The translations under genes and the position numbers were made by a program. Below the pieces are notes generated by a model. It was not told where the DNA came from and did not search any database. It was given only the letters and a program-made list of their open reading frames with translations. DNA of 64,000 nt from Acanthornis magna (lineage: Eukaryota; Chordata; Aves; Passeriformes; Acanthizidae): the NCBI GenBank assembly GCA_036785705.1, contig JAWUZG010000013.1:22603501-22667500 (forward strand), written 5' to 3'. Shown one piece after another: positions 22,987 through 33,058 of the stretch. Positions within the stretch are counted from its first letter, which is position 1. Every line of letters begins with the position of its first letter.

Positions 22987-23339
22987 TTTTAAATGTTTAC
23001 CTGGCCGTGCTCCCTGTGTTTTGATGACGTTTCCTTCCATGAGGGAGGGAATTGGCTGCATGGGCCAGCCCAAGGGGGGATGTATTTCCAGTTGGGATGG
23101 TTGGTTTGGAGGGGCCAGAGCTGCTGCCCATGCTCCAGGACACAGCAGTGCTGGTTGGTGTGGGTCTGGTTTTTCAGCAAAGGTAAGTGGAGTATGGGTA
23201 AAAAGGAAATGATGGAATCTCCTATTCTACAGCCCTGCTTGCTTGTTCCACTTTCAATTAGTTTTTGGCTATTCTCATGGAACTTTCATCCATCTTATCT
23301 AAAACCAGATTTTAGCGTCAAGTTTTATCAGACTGCTGC

Positions 23340-23460
23340 CTAGTGGAGCAGCCTGGTCTAGTGAAAGGGTGTGCCCCCCAGGGCAAGGGGTGGAACTGGA
23401 TGTGCTTTAAGGTCCCTCCCACCCCAAACCCTTCTAGGATTGTGTTTCTGCCCCATGGCT
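23340..23460 (+). mobile_element. CR1 3' fragment
   Basis: GGAGCAGCCTGGTCTAGTGA and TTTAAGGTCCCTCCCACCCC followed by AACCCTTCTAGGATTGTG match the plus-sense CR1 end. Confidence 0.75.
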
Positions 23461-23869
23461 TAGGGCAGTTCCACACATGGAAGCAGCCCTGGAAGCTACA
23501 TCCACCCAGGGCAGGTCAAGGACATGGGCTCAGCCCCTCGGTGATTATCATGCCTTGAGATTCTAATTAAAATCCGCATCAGTGAGGAATGAGTGAGCAT
23601 GGAGCATTTCAGCACCTCTGAGCCCTCACTGCCTGAGCAGGAGCCAGTGCTGCAAGGGAGCAGGGGGACAATGGCAGTGAAGGAGGGACACTGCAGTTTC
23701 ACCCTTCCCATCTCCAGCCAAAGCAGTGCTGTGAACCCCAAATGTTTCTCAGCAGTGATTTGCTGCTGTGTCCCACAGGAAACAGAAGTGACACCGGAGC
23801 ATTTGGGGGCTCTGAGCCCACCTTTGCTTTTGGCTCAGGCTCCAGCCTCAGAGGAAAGGTTTGGGTTGG

Positions 23870-24100
23870 AGACAGGAAAAATTCCCTCCTGGAAGGTCTG
23901 TCCATGGCTGGCACAGCTGCCCAGGGCAGTGCTCAGCCCCCATTCCTGCAGGGAGGTAAAAGCCCTGTGGATGTGGCACTTGGGGACATGGTCAGTGGTG
24001 GCCCTGACAGTGCTGGGAATAGTTGGACTCCATGGCCTCACAGGGCTTTTCCAGCCCCAACAATGCCATGGTTTTCAGCTCCTCAGGAGCATCACACCCC
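23870..24100 (+). mobile_element. CR1 3' fragment
   Basis: Plus-sense variant with GGATGTGGCACTTGGGGACA and TTGGACTCCATGGCCTCACA, ending CAGCCCCAACAATGCCATGG. This 3'-UTR type recurs at 16.7, 45.1 and 47.7 kb. Confidence 0.78.
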
Positions 24101-24299
24101 TGTTGTGCGTGTGCTGAGTGCAGGTTACCCAGGGCCTGCTGACAGCAGCAGGGCCATGCCTGAGGTTTGTCTGATGCTGTTTCTATGGAAACCTCTCAAT
24201 TCCGTGTCAGTGAGGGACCAGTGTGAAAGGGGCGGCTGGAGGCCAAGAGCCTCATCGGCCCCTTTCAGCCATTATTGAAGAAAAGGAATAAGGAAACTC

Positions 24300-25140
24300 T
24301 GAGTTCACCAGGAACCTTTTTATTTAAATATATAAAACATGGTATTTTGGCAAACATTCATTTCCTCATTAAATAAGGTAAAATCACTGAAGGGAAAGGC
24401 ATTGCATCAGTAAAAACCAAGGAGAAGCCACCCTGGTGTTCATCTGCCCAGGGCTGGGGTCAGGTGCAGGTTTATATGGGACAGGTAAAGCCTGTGAAGC
24501 GACAGCCTGCAGAAGGTACAGCAGAGAACTTGTAGTAACTTCTAGGGGTTAAATGAATGTCCTGGCAAAAGCAGCTTTTATTAGGCACTAAATCCAAATT
24601 CTACCTCTGAACTAGGACAAACTGATGGAGTTTTACCCATGTGCTCATCTCTTCCCACTGTCTCTCAACACTTTACACCTCACACCAAAGTGAACTAAGC
24701 AACAGCTCCTGGGAATTCCCGTATCAATCTGTAAGGCCACTCAGAGTTTGGGCGAATCCCTCCCTGTGGGGACTGCAGAGCAGTGACATTCCCACCCTCG
24801 GGCACAGGAGCAGGCAGGATGAACATGGCCCATCACAAGGGCTGCTTAAAGCTGGGATTGATTCAAACACGGAGTTGCTCTAATTCTCAGGTACTTCACT
24901 ACAAAGCACTAAGGGACATTACAGCATCTGCCACGTGCTCTAGGGGTTGATCCAGCAGGGATTGATCCAGAAGGCTCTATGTGACACGGGAGCTCCAGCG
25001 TCTCCCTTCCCATTTTTAGACTAAACTAAAACAGGACACACACAGGACACACACACGACGGCGCCACGACCAGCTCCCCCTCTGCACCTCCTGCGCTCCA
25101 GCTGAGGCTGCTCCGCTCCATTCCGTCACTCCAGGTGCCT
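24300..25140 (-). other. BNIP3: BNIP3 3' UTR
   Basis: About 840 bases on the minus strand from the stop codon at 25141 to the AATAAA at 24324-24319. No CR1 lies in this block. The end is inferred from the signal. Confidence 0.7.
24319..24324 (-). terminator. BNIP3: BNIP3 polyadenylation signal AATAAA
   Basis: TTTATT on the plus strand reads AATAAA on the minus strand at the end of the UTR. A second, upstream candidate lies at 24577-24582. Confidence 0.65.
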
Positions 25141-25192
25141 CTAGAAGGTGCTGCTGGAAGCTGTGGTGGTCAGGCGCCTCCCGATGTAAATG
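25141..25192 (-). CDS. BNIP3: BNIP3 coding exon 6 (C-terminus)
   Basis: Encodes the end of the membrane helix and the intermembrane-space tail, [16 protein letters not shown], then TAG. Acceptor CTGCCCCACAG on the minus strand. Confidence 0.95.
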
Positions 25193-28100
25193 CTGTGGGG
25201 CAGGAGCACATGGTCAGCCAGGGCTGTGTCGGTGCAAAGAACAGTGAGCAAGGAACACTCTCCCTACCAGGTCACTGCTTCTGGAATTCCCAGCACTGCC
25301 AGCTGTACCCAAGCAGGAACAGCACTGCTGCGGAGCCCAGCCCCAGCCCCAGCCCCACTGACCCTGGTGTGGCACTGCTCCCCAGCTCCAGGACCCGGCA
25401 CTTCCCCCCACACTGACGTTGAAAGGAAAATTCCATTGCTTTAATTGTCTCGGACAGTCACACGTCCCCCCTCCCTCCCAGGAAGGAATTTAAAAATATA
25501 TTAAATCATTTAAAATAATATTAAGTATTTTTAAATCTATGTCAGTAGCATTTTAAAATCTATTAAATACTAGCTTTTTCCTTTGCAGTTAGTTGTGAGA
25601 TTAAGAGTCTCATCTCCAGTGGAGCCAAGTGTTGTGTAACTACAGTTCCAATGTAGAGAATTCCTCATTTCCCTGCCCCTTACTTGTTCTGAGAAATTCT
25701 CAACTAGTGAGAAAACCAGGAAACTTCAACCATCCAGCAATACCATAGGCAGGAAGCACTTCCTGAATAACCATCTCTTCCCCTTCCAGGAGAAAAGTTA
25801 CTCCCCTCTTGGACAAAGAGGGAATTGGGAATCAGAATCAGGCCTCAAAGAAAGCAGGTTAAAAAAATCTACTTTTTTTGTTCAATTGAACCTTACCCCA
25901 GTCCAATGGCCAGCAGGTGAGAGAGCAGCAGGGATGGGAGGAAAACCTTCAGGAATTCCGCAGAGAATATCCCCCCTTTCTTCATGACACTGGTGTTCCT
26001 CATGCTGAGCGTGGCTGTGCGCCGGGGGTGTTTGAAGAGGAATTCCCTGGATTTGGGGAAGAAATGCACGATGTGTGTTTGGGCCTGGAGAAGGAGAGGC
26101 TGCAGGGAGCTCAGCAGCAGCTGTGCCAGCACTCACTTGGGTGGGATGTTCTCAGGCCGGCTGGACCAGTCCCAGATCCAATCTGCGTTCTTCCTCAGCA
26201 GCCGCTCCACCTCCCTCCTCCTTTCCAGGAAATCTTCCTCAGACTGCAAGCAAGAGGCACCGTCAAACAGCGCCCGGAGCCAGGACAGCTGGGAGCTGCC
26301 AGAGCATTCCCTAGGCCAGCTCTGACAACCACCTTCCCACCCCTTCCCATGCTCCCTCTGCGGAGTGTTCAGATCCCACAGCAGGATGGGATGCAGGGAG
26401 ATCCACCTTCAGAGGAGGATGTGAACGGCAAAGACCATATCCCATATGTGCCTAAGGCAAGACTGGCCTGGCAGTGAAATCCCAGAGCCCAGAAATCCTA
26501 ATGCACAGACCTGAAATATCCCCAGCTCTGATGGACACTGGGCACAGCGATTTCCTGCCCCATCCCAGCTCCCAGCTCTGATGGACACTGGGCACAGGAT
26601 TTCCTGCCTTATCCCAGCTCCAATGGACACTGGGCACAGGATTTCCTGCCTCATCCCAGCTCCCAGCTCTGATGGACACTGGGCACAGCGATTTCCTGCC
26701 TTAGCCCAGCTCTGATGGACACTGGGCACAGGGATTTCCTGCCTCATCCCAGCTCCCAGCTCTGATGGACACTGGGCACAGCGATTTCCTGCCTTATCCC
26801 AGCTCCCAGCTCTGATGGACACTGGGCACAGGGATTTCCTGCCCCATCCCAGCTCTGATGGACACTGGGCACAGCGATTTCCTGCCTTATCCCAGCACTG
26901 ATGGACACTGGGCACAGCGATTTCCTGCCTCATCCCAGCTCCCAGCTCTGATGGACACTGGGCACAGGGATTTCCAGCCTTATCCCAGCTCCCAGCTCTG
27001 ATGGACACTGGGCACAGCAATTTCCTGCCTCATCCCAGCTCCCAGCTCTGATGGACACTGGGCACAGCGATTTCCTGCCCACGCTCAGAGCTGGGCAGAT
27101 GTCCTTGACACCTTTTGTCCAGCTCCTACTAGGGAGCAATTCCAATCCCACAAAGGTCCCTGGCTCTGGGCCCCCCGGGCAGCCAGGTGACCCTGGCCAG
27201 GTGTGTGCTCACAGAGAACAAGCCCCACCAACCCACGGCTGTGCTGCAGGGCAGTTACAGCACAAACGCTGAGTAAGAGCAGAGCTCCTGGCTCAGCTCG
27301 GCTCCATTCCATGCAGCCAAGGCCTTGGGATAAAAATAGATCCTGCTCCCAGAATTCCAACAGCTCTTGATGCACACACACACGGATGGAAATAAAACTG
27401 TCCAGGCAGCTGAAATTCTGATGGCTTTCTAACTTGGAGCTATTCGTTCTCAAAGTCTAAATAATGATCTTTAAACAGCTGAAGGGTGTTTCTGAAAATA
27501 TAAAAATAATGATTTCCAGTAATAATTAACTTGCAGTACCATATTTGGCTAACATAAAGCTGGGTCCTCGGAGTCTGGCAGGAGCTATAGAGATGATGCA
27601 GAAAAATTCACTTCCTTGAAATACTTCCTTCCTCAAAATGTTTTGTAAATATTTTTTTTCATATTAAAAGCTATTTTATTACACTGGAGACTTCAGATTT
27701 CAGCCTGTCATCCTACAATAAGCCCTGTATTGATAAAATATGGTCAATGTACATGCCTTTTCCCCCTCTTGTTACAAATGTGTTTATTCACTTTCATTGC
27801 AAGGTAAACAAAGCTACCAAATGAAATCAGAAAGAACAGGTTTTCCAAAGCAGCATGTATTCAGGTTTGGTATTAACTATTCAAACACCTGGAATCAAAG
27901 CTATGGCAGGGCTTGGAAACTGTGTATTTTTGGCTGCTGTGTTTGCATGGCTCTAGAAATTCTTGCTGCTTTCAAAATAACTTTTAAAATTCCTACTGAA
28001 CCGGTGGAGGTGCATTTAAACATTGGTGGGGGATGGAGGAAATGTACCCAGTTGGCAGCCAAAGGGGGTGGGGAAATCCTTCTGAAAAATGGGAGTTACA

Positions 28101-31100
28101 GATTGAAAAGACCAAAGCAAAACATCCACACCTGTCAGGAACAAACACCGCCAGCCTGGATCTGCCAGGGTTACTGTGAGTTATGGAAGCTCTGCTTTAG
28201 CAGACTCTGTCATTCCCCAAGAGCCACAGAGAGTCAGAGCTCCCCTCTCCCAGCGCAAGGTGAGCATTTTACCTGGAAGCTGTTCTTCTCCCCACTGCTG
28301 TGGCTCTCTACCTCCAGAGCTCTGTGACTGTCCTGAGGGGTCTGGGAGCGAGGAGGGCTGGACAGAGACAGAAGCACAGGCAAGAAGAGCCATTAAGTTT
28401 TCTGTGGCACAGCTCCTGCAGCAGCAGGCACCCCGGGAGCTGCTGGGCACGTTCTGCCCAGGAGGGCCTGACCAGGAGCCAAGGGCTGGATGGGACAGTG
28501 CTGCCACAGCCCAGCCACCAGAGCCACAGCTCTGCTCCCCAGCCCTCTGCCCAGACTCCTGCCTGTGGCCCAGGAACAAGGGGCAGCAGATGAGGAGAGC
28601 AAGTGGGCTTTGGTTTGAATCCCCACCAGCCAGGCCAGGCCAGGCAGTTCCACATCCCACTGTGGAGTTTGGGTTATTTAAATACAATTTAGGCTGGAGA
28701 CCTCACAGCCCATCAAAATACAATAAATGCATTAATGGCACAGCCTGACCACCTGCCCCAGGGCTGAGTTGTTGAGTGACACTCCTGGAAGTCTGCTCTG
28801 GTTTCTACACGAGGCGCAGGACAACAACTCTTCAGGCAGAAGCTGTTTGTCCCCTTTCCCTGCCCTTCTGTCCCATTCCGTGTCCTGCAGGGCAGCACTG
28901 CCAGCACCAGGCCTGACCCACAGCTGCCTCTGGCGTGGTTTATTCCCCAGGAAAAGGCACTCCCCTGGGCAGTGCGGCTGCTGGAAGCTCCAGCAGGGAT
29001 ACACCAAAACCCCTCCATGCCACGGGAGAAGGGCTCTGGAGTCAGTGTCCCTGGAACTCCTGCCGGGGTCAGGGCAGGCCTCGTGCCAGCACCGCTCTGG
29101 ATTTCCATGGGAAATGTCCCGCTCTGCCTGTGTCTGTGCACACGCAGGTACACACGTGTGCTCATGTAAACACATGTGTACATATATAACACACACCCCT
29201 ACGTAAATGCGTGTTCATATGTAAATATACACCCCATGTAAATGCCTATGCATGTAAATATACACATGTATGTAAACACACACATATGTGAACAGGCATG
29301 CATGTAAATATACACACATACGTAAACACACACATATCCATGTAAAGATAAACATGCATTTAAATACAATATATGCATGTAACTATAAACATGTATGTAA
29401 ATACACACATATGCATGTAAACACACACATGTATGTAAACACACATATGCATGTAAACATACACATGTATGTAAATCCACAGGTGCAGCATTTCTGTCTT
29501 TGCCTCTGGGGCATCCCAATGTCCTTGGGGCCCCGCGGTGACCTTGGCCATGCCCTCCCCGTGGCCAGCAGAGCTCCCTGCTCACCTGTCACAGTGGGAG
29601 CTCTCCCGGGAGCTGCTCCTGCCCGACTCGTGCTGGGCGTCCAGCAGGATCTTCTCCATGTCCCCATTGTGGATGGACAGGGAGGCTGGCACTTGCTCCT
29701 GGCTCCCCGCAGAGACAGAGCTCCCACGGCTATTCCCGTTGCTGCTGAAGTGCAGTTCCACCCAGGACCCTGCTCGGCAGAAAGGAGAGCTGAGTACCAG
29801 GAACCTGAGGGGTTTGTTACAGGCACGGCAGTGACCACCCTGGTGCTCCTGCCTGGAGTGACACTGCAGGGACACAGAGCCAGCCCTGCCTCCCAGCTCG
29901 TAAACAGCACGGAATGCAAAGTGCAGGGAGCCGGAGCAAGCTGGGAAGGCTCACAGGGCTGGGAAGCAGCTGCTCAGTACATTGTGTTTCCCTCTGCACA
30001 TACAGATCCTTCATTTTAGGATATATTCAGTTTTTATTGTTCAACATAGGTGGCAGTCAAACAAAATAATCTCAAGGACTTTTGCTGCCAAAGTTCAGTT
30101 ATTCATTTATTGAAGTTATTTTGGGCTCCAGAGCCCAGGGACTGTTTTGTTCGGCCTTTTTTCAGTACCATTTGTAGGTGTTGCTGTTAAGCAACAGCGG
30201 GTGTGTGGCAAGGGCTGTCATGGGTTTGCTCCTCGCAGTATATTTAACATGGTCACATGGGCTTTGTTTTCCTAAGGGAGGGAATAACAACTCCCTCCTG
30301 GGCAGGGACAGCTCACTGCAGGGCCTGGAGCTGTAGATCCTGAAATGGCTTGGGCTGGAAGGGACCTCAGAGCCCCTCCAGTGCCACCCCTGCCATGGCA
30401 GGGACACCTCCCACTGTCCCAGGCTGCTCCAAGCCCCAATGTCCAGCCTGGCCTTGGACACTGCCAGGGATCCAGGGGCAGCCACAGCTGCTCTGGGCAC
30501 CTGTGCCAGGGCCTGCCCACCCTCCCAGGAACAATTCCTTCCCAATATCCCATCCAGCCCTGCCCTCTGCCATGGGAAGCCATTCCCTGTGTCCAGTCAC
30601 TCCAGTCCCCCATAGATGATCTCAGGGGACGGAAAATACCTGAATTACACAAATGCCAGTGGACTCCCACTGTGGAACACAACTGACAGAGGAATTCCCC
30701 AGCCACAGCAGTGCACAGGGAACAGAGCAGGAAGGACAGCAGGAAAAGGGCAGGGGGAATTCCCTGAATTCTGGGGAAGGTTGTCGAAGGAATAAGCAGG
30801 GAAAGGGAGAGACATAGATAGTGGTGCTTGGGCTGTTCCTGCTCGCTGGGCACAGCTCAGGGAATAAATCCACAGCAGGAACAGCTGGAACTGCACGGTC
30901 TGCGAGGTCCCTTCGCAGCCATCCACGGCGGAAGGAGCAGCATTACAGGAATGCAGGTGGGGAGAAGCCCGTGCAGGGGTCTAGTGTGAAGATGGAGCAT
31001 CAGAAGAGCAAAGATATCCCAGATATCCTGGCTGGGAGGAGACTGAGGGCTCCAAGATTAAATGGGAACAGCACAAAGCCAAACTGCCTCATGTGCATGG

Positions 31101-32304
31101 ACAACACAAGAGTCTCCCTCCCAAATACAGAGACCACCACCTGGACAGCCAAAGCATGACAAAACCTGCTGGATAAAAACATTCCAGGCCACCGAGTTTG
31201 GAAAAGACAGACACTTTTCTTCAAAAACCCTTTTCCTTCACAGCTGGTTTGTTGTTGTTTGGGTTTGTTTGGGAATTTTGCCCTCCACGTGACAGTGCCT
31301 AGTATGTGGCAGGGGGTGTGTTTAGAGCCAGAAAAACCCTTCCCTACCCTTTCCCCCAAAATTTATGGAAGCTCAAGTTGTTACCAAAGAACGATCACAA
31401 CCACTGGAGCTCAAATTAAGAATTTATCTGCTGAAATCTTACTGGGTACAGCGCTGGGAATTCAGGATAAAGCATGGAGAGGATTGGGATGACAGCAGCA
31501 AGAGGACAGTAGATGTGGTTTAAATTTTCCCTGTTTTTCCTTCTTTTGGACACTCCTCAGAGTAAGGCTGTGCTGGAGCACGTGGAATTGGCTGTGATGT
31601 CATCATTTAAAGATAACAGAACCTGTGTTTTTATGGGGCTGGAAACACAAACAGAGCAAAGCCCCCGTAGGGCGATGCAGCATGGACTCAGGACAGAGAA
31701 CCTCACACGACATCCCAGCCCAGGACACATGTGCGAGCACAGATCAGCATTAGAGAGTATCGGATCAGCACTGGAAAGCGTCATTCTCTTAAGATACAGC
31801 TTTCAGTGCTTGAAATCAAGCAGCAGAATTGCGCAGAGCAACGACAGCGTCTCCTTAGATCGCTACAATCACCGCGTCAATTCCACTGTCTGCGCCTGCA
31901 CTGGCATTTTCCCTTTCCGGGCGAATTTGGTGCCATCAAACACCCATCCTGCGACTGACCCGACCCCTGCTCACAGGCACATCCACCGCCCTCTTCTCTC
32001 GGACAGGGGGGATGGACACGCACTGCAGCGCACGTATCTCCCATCGCAACCGACCAATATCGCGACCTAGAAGGGACGCGCGGTGGCGCAGCCCGCAGTG
32101 GCCGGGCAGCGCCGCGCCCCCAGCCCGCGCCCCCAGCCCGCGCCCCCAGCCCGCGCCCCCAGCCCGCGCCCCCAGCCCGCGCCCCCAGCCCGCGCCCCCA
32201 GCCCGCGCCCCCAGCCCGCGGCCCCAGCCCGCGCCCCCAGCCCGCGCCCCCAGCCCGCGGCCCTTACCCTGCAGGTTCTCCTCCTGAGGGCTCTGTCGCG
32301 ACAT
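25141..32304 (-). CDS. BNIP3: BNIP3 mitophagy receptor (spliced, 6 coding exons)
   Basis: Tail-anchored outer-mitochondrial-membrane protein that recruits LC3/GABARAP in mitophagy and has an atypical BH3 region. Exons in transcript order: 32304-32268, 29769-29586, 28357-28273, 26243-26137, 26046-25897, 25192-25141. They sum to 615 nt, 204 residues plus TAG, with GT/AG at every junction and matching phases. Residues 14-20 SWVELHF hold the WxxL LC3-interacting motif. Residues 103-137 carry the acidic/basic stretch ending [15 protein letters not shown]. The transmembrane helix is about 172-192, with His181 and the AxxxGxxxG dimer motif (A184, G188, G192). Serines flank the LIR, where known phosphorylation controls LC3 binding. 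The region after the LIR seems about ten residues longer than the human one (from memory). In mammals HIF-1 induces the gene. Confidence 0.96.
25193..25896 (-). other. BNIP3: BNIP3 intron 5
   Basis: About 0.7 kb: a GC-rich part near exon 6, then AT-rich unique sequence (about 25490-25570 is ATTTAAAA-rich). No repeat element is recognised. Confidence 0.8.
25897..26046 (-). CDS. BNIP3: BNIP3 coding exon 5 (transmembrane segment)
   Basis: Encodes [40 protein letters not shown] and LSHLLAIGL. This is the most conserved part of BNIP3 and includes most of the dimerising helix. Donor GTAAGG. Confidence 0.97.
26137..26243 (-). CDS. BNIP3: BNIP3 coding exon 4
   Basis: Encodes [20 protein letters not shown] and [15 protein letters not shown] plus two bases of Lys. 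The Trp-rich motif before the membrane anchor is diagnostic. Intron 4 (26047-26136) is only 90 bases. Confidence 0.96.
26244..28272 (-). other. BNIP3: BNIP3 intron 3
   Basis: About 2.0 kb. It holds a 12-unit minisatellite (26520-27080), then unique AT-rich sequence at about 27.4-28.1 kb. A 195-codon antisense frame (27740-28327) overlaps exon 3 and is judged a chance opening. Confidence 0.8.
26520..27080. repeat. minisatellite, about 50-bp unit, 12 copies
   Basis: The marker GATGGACACTGGGCACAG occurs about 12 times, spaced 41-52 bases. Copies differ by presence of an extra CCCAGCT and by CCTTATCC versus CCTCATCC. The array sits in BNIP3 intron 3 and makes stop-free antisense frames up to 203 codons. 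Confidence 0.93.
28273..28357 (-). CDS. BNIP3: BNIP3 coding exon 3
   Basis: Encodes [20 protein letters not shown] and SGEKNSFQ after the split Ser codon. Acceptor CTGTCCAG and donor GTAAAA (weak at the fifth position). The PPRSQTPQD start matches the family; the second half diverges from mammals. Confidence 0.93.
28358..29585 (-). other. BNIP3: BNIP3 intron 2
   Basis: About 1.2 kb. The 28.4-29.1 kb part is unique and GC-rich; 29150-29478 is an alternating purine-pyrimidine repeat. Confidence 0.8.
29150..29478. repeat. ATGTAAA/CACACA alternating tandem repeat
   Basis: Irregular tandem copies built from CATGTAAATATACACATG-like and GTAAACACACACATATG-like units over about 330 bases, in BNIP3 intron 2. 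The alternating pattern and internal palindromes (ACATGT, CATATG) are evident. Confidence 0.9.
29586..29769 (-). CDS. BNIP3: BNIP3 coding exon 2 (LIR motif)
   Basis: Encodes [20 protein letters not shown], then [20 protein letters not shown] and [20 protein letters not shown]. It contains the WVEL LC3-interacting region at residues 15-18. The Ser/Gly-rich insert after the LIR appears longer than in mammals. Donor GTGAGC. Confidence 0.96.
30338..30612 (-). mobile_element. CR1 LINE 3' fragment
   Basis: Reverse-complement CR1 end: GGCTTGGGCTGGAAGGGACC, CCTGCCATGGCAGGGACACC, then CAGCCACAGCTGCTCTGGGC. It has the same sense as BNIP3 and is nearly identical in its core to the copy at 49.06 kb. Confidence 0.87.
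32105..32262. repeat. 13-bp GC minisatellite beside BNIP3 5' splice site
   Basis: About 12 copies of CCCCCAGCCCGCG, with some units varying to CGGCCCC. In BNIP3 sense the RNA is G-rich, with runs of five Gs. The array ends about 6 bases from the intron 1 donor at 32267-32266. Confidence 0.93.
32268..32304 (-). CDS. BNIP3: BNIP3 coding exon 1 (start codon)
   Basis: Minus-strand ATG at 32304-32302 encodes [12 protein letters not shown] plus one base of Gly, then donor GTAAGG. The EENLQ-G-SWVEL join with exon 2 matches the family (human has EESLQ-G-SWVEL). Kozak context is ACAGCCATGT. Confidence 0.9.
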
Positions 32305-32460
32305 GGCTGTCGGGCGGCCGAGCACGCACTGACCGCGGCGCCGCCCGCGCGCCCGCCGCACCGCCCGCGTGACGTCACTGCGCACCGCCCCCATTGGCCG
32401 GCGTGGAGGGGCGGGGCGGGGCGGGGCCGGATGCGTCAGCGCCGCCATGATGGGGGGGGC
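32305..32460 (-). promoter_or_regulatory. BNIP3: BNIP3 CpG-island promoter
   Basis: Dense CpG upstream of the BNIP3 start codon. Visible elements: CRE palindrome (32370-32377), an overlapping GCGTG at 32367-32371 (RCGTG hypoxia-response core, plus strand), an inverted CCAAT at 32393-32397 and GC boxes (GGGGCGGGGCGGGGCGGGG) at about 32408-32428. Hypoxia control is known for mammalian BNIP3; function of this particular RCGTG is inference. Confidence 0.75.
32370..32377. promoter_or_regulatory. CRE palindrome TGACGTCA in BNIP3 promoter
   Basis: Perfect CREB/ATF consensus 66 bases upstream of the start codon on the minus strand, overlapping the GCGTG core. Confidence 0.6.
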
Positions 32461-32502
32461 TGGGGCTGCTGCCCCGGGGCGGGGCCAGCGCGGGCGGGGA
32501 GC

Positions 32503-33058
32503 GGGATGGGACAGTGGGACAGTGGGACAGGGGGACAGCGGGATGGGACAGTGGGACAGGGGGACAGGGGGACAGCGGGATGGGACAGTGGGACAGGGGG
32601 ACAGCGCGGGCGGGGAGCGGGATGGGACAGTGGGACAGGGGGACAGCGGGACAGCGGGATGGGACAGTGGGACAGGGGGACAGCGCGGGCGGGGAGCGGG
32701 ATGGGACAGTGGGACAGGGAGACAGCGGGATGGGACAGCGGGACAGGGGGACAGCGGGACAGGACAGCGGGACAGCGGGACGGGACGGGACAGCGGGACA
32801 GGGGGACAGCGGGATGGGACAGCGGGACAGCGGGACGGGACGGGACAGCGGGACAGCGGGACAGGGGGACAGCGGGACAGGACAGCGGGACAGGACAGTG
32901 GGATAGCGGGATGGGACAGTGGGATAGAGGGACAGGGAGACAGCGGGACAGTGGGACAGCGGGACAGCGGGACAGCGCGGGCGGGGAGCGGGACCGCGGG
33001 TTGGGACAGCGGGACAGCGGGCTGGGACGGCGGGGTCAGCCCAGGCGGGACAGCGGGA
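32503..33058. repeat. GGGACAGYG minisatellite upstream of BNIP3
   Basis: About 555 bases made of GGGACAGCG, GGGACAGTG, GGGACAGGG and GGGATGGGACAG units, with a GCGCGGGCGGGGAGCGGGA insert recurring four times. One strand is almost purely G/A with few C. Stop-free frames of up to about 480-500 codons run through it and are artefacts. Confidence 0.93.

Larger units (their letters stand above)
21309..23005 (+). other. PPP2R2D: PPP2R2D 3' UTR
   Basis: Unique sequence from the stop codon to just past a strong AATAAA at 22981. It carries no CR1 core, while repeats resume after about 23.3 kb, which supports this as transcribed UTR. The end is inferred from the signal and following GT-rich sequence. 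Confidence 0.7.
23006..24299. other. convergent intergenic gap between PPP2R2D and BNIP3
   Basis: About 1.3 kb between the two inferred cleavage sites. It contains two plus-oriented CR1 pieces (23340-23460, 23870-24100) and no gene. Confidence 0.7.
29770..32267 (-). other. BNIP3: BNIP3 intron 1
   Basis: About 2.5 kb. It contains a minus-oriented CR1 (30338-30612), unique sequence at 30.6-32.0 kb and a GC-rich 13-bp array (32105-32262) that reaches almost to the 5' splice site. Confidence 0.8.

Noticed and set aside
27740..28327. 195-codon plus-strand frame across BNIP3 intron 3 and exon 3
   Set aside because: Antisense to a real coding exon, with no recognisable domain. Judged a chance opening.
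31513..32070. 185-codon plus-strand frame with a hydrophobic start ([13 protein letters not shown])
   Set aside because: Signal-peptide-like start, but it lies antisense in BNIP3 intron 1, runs into the GC array zone and has no family match.
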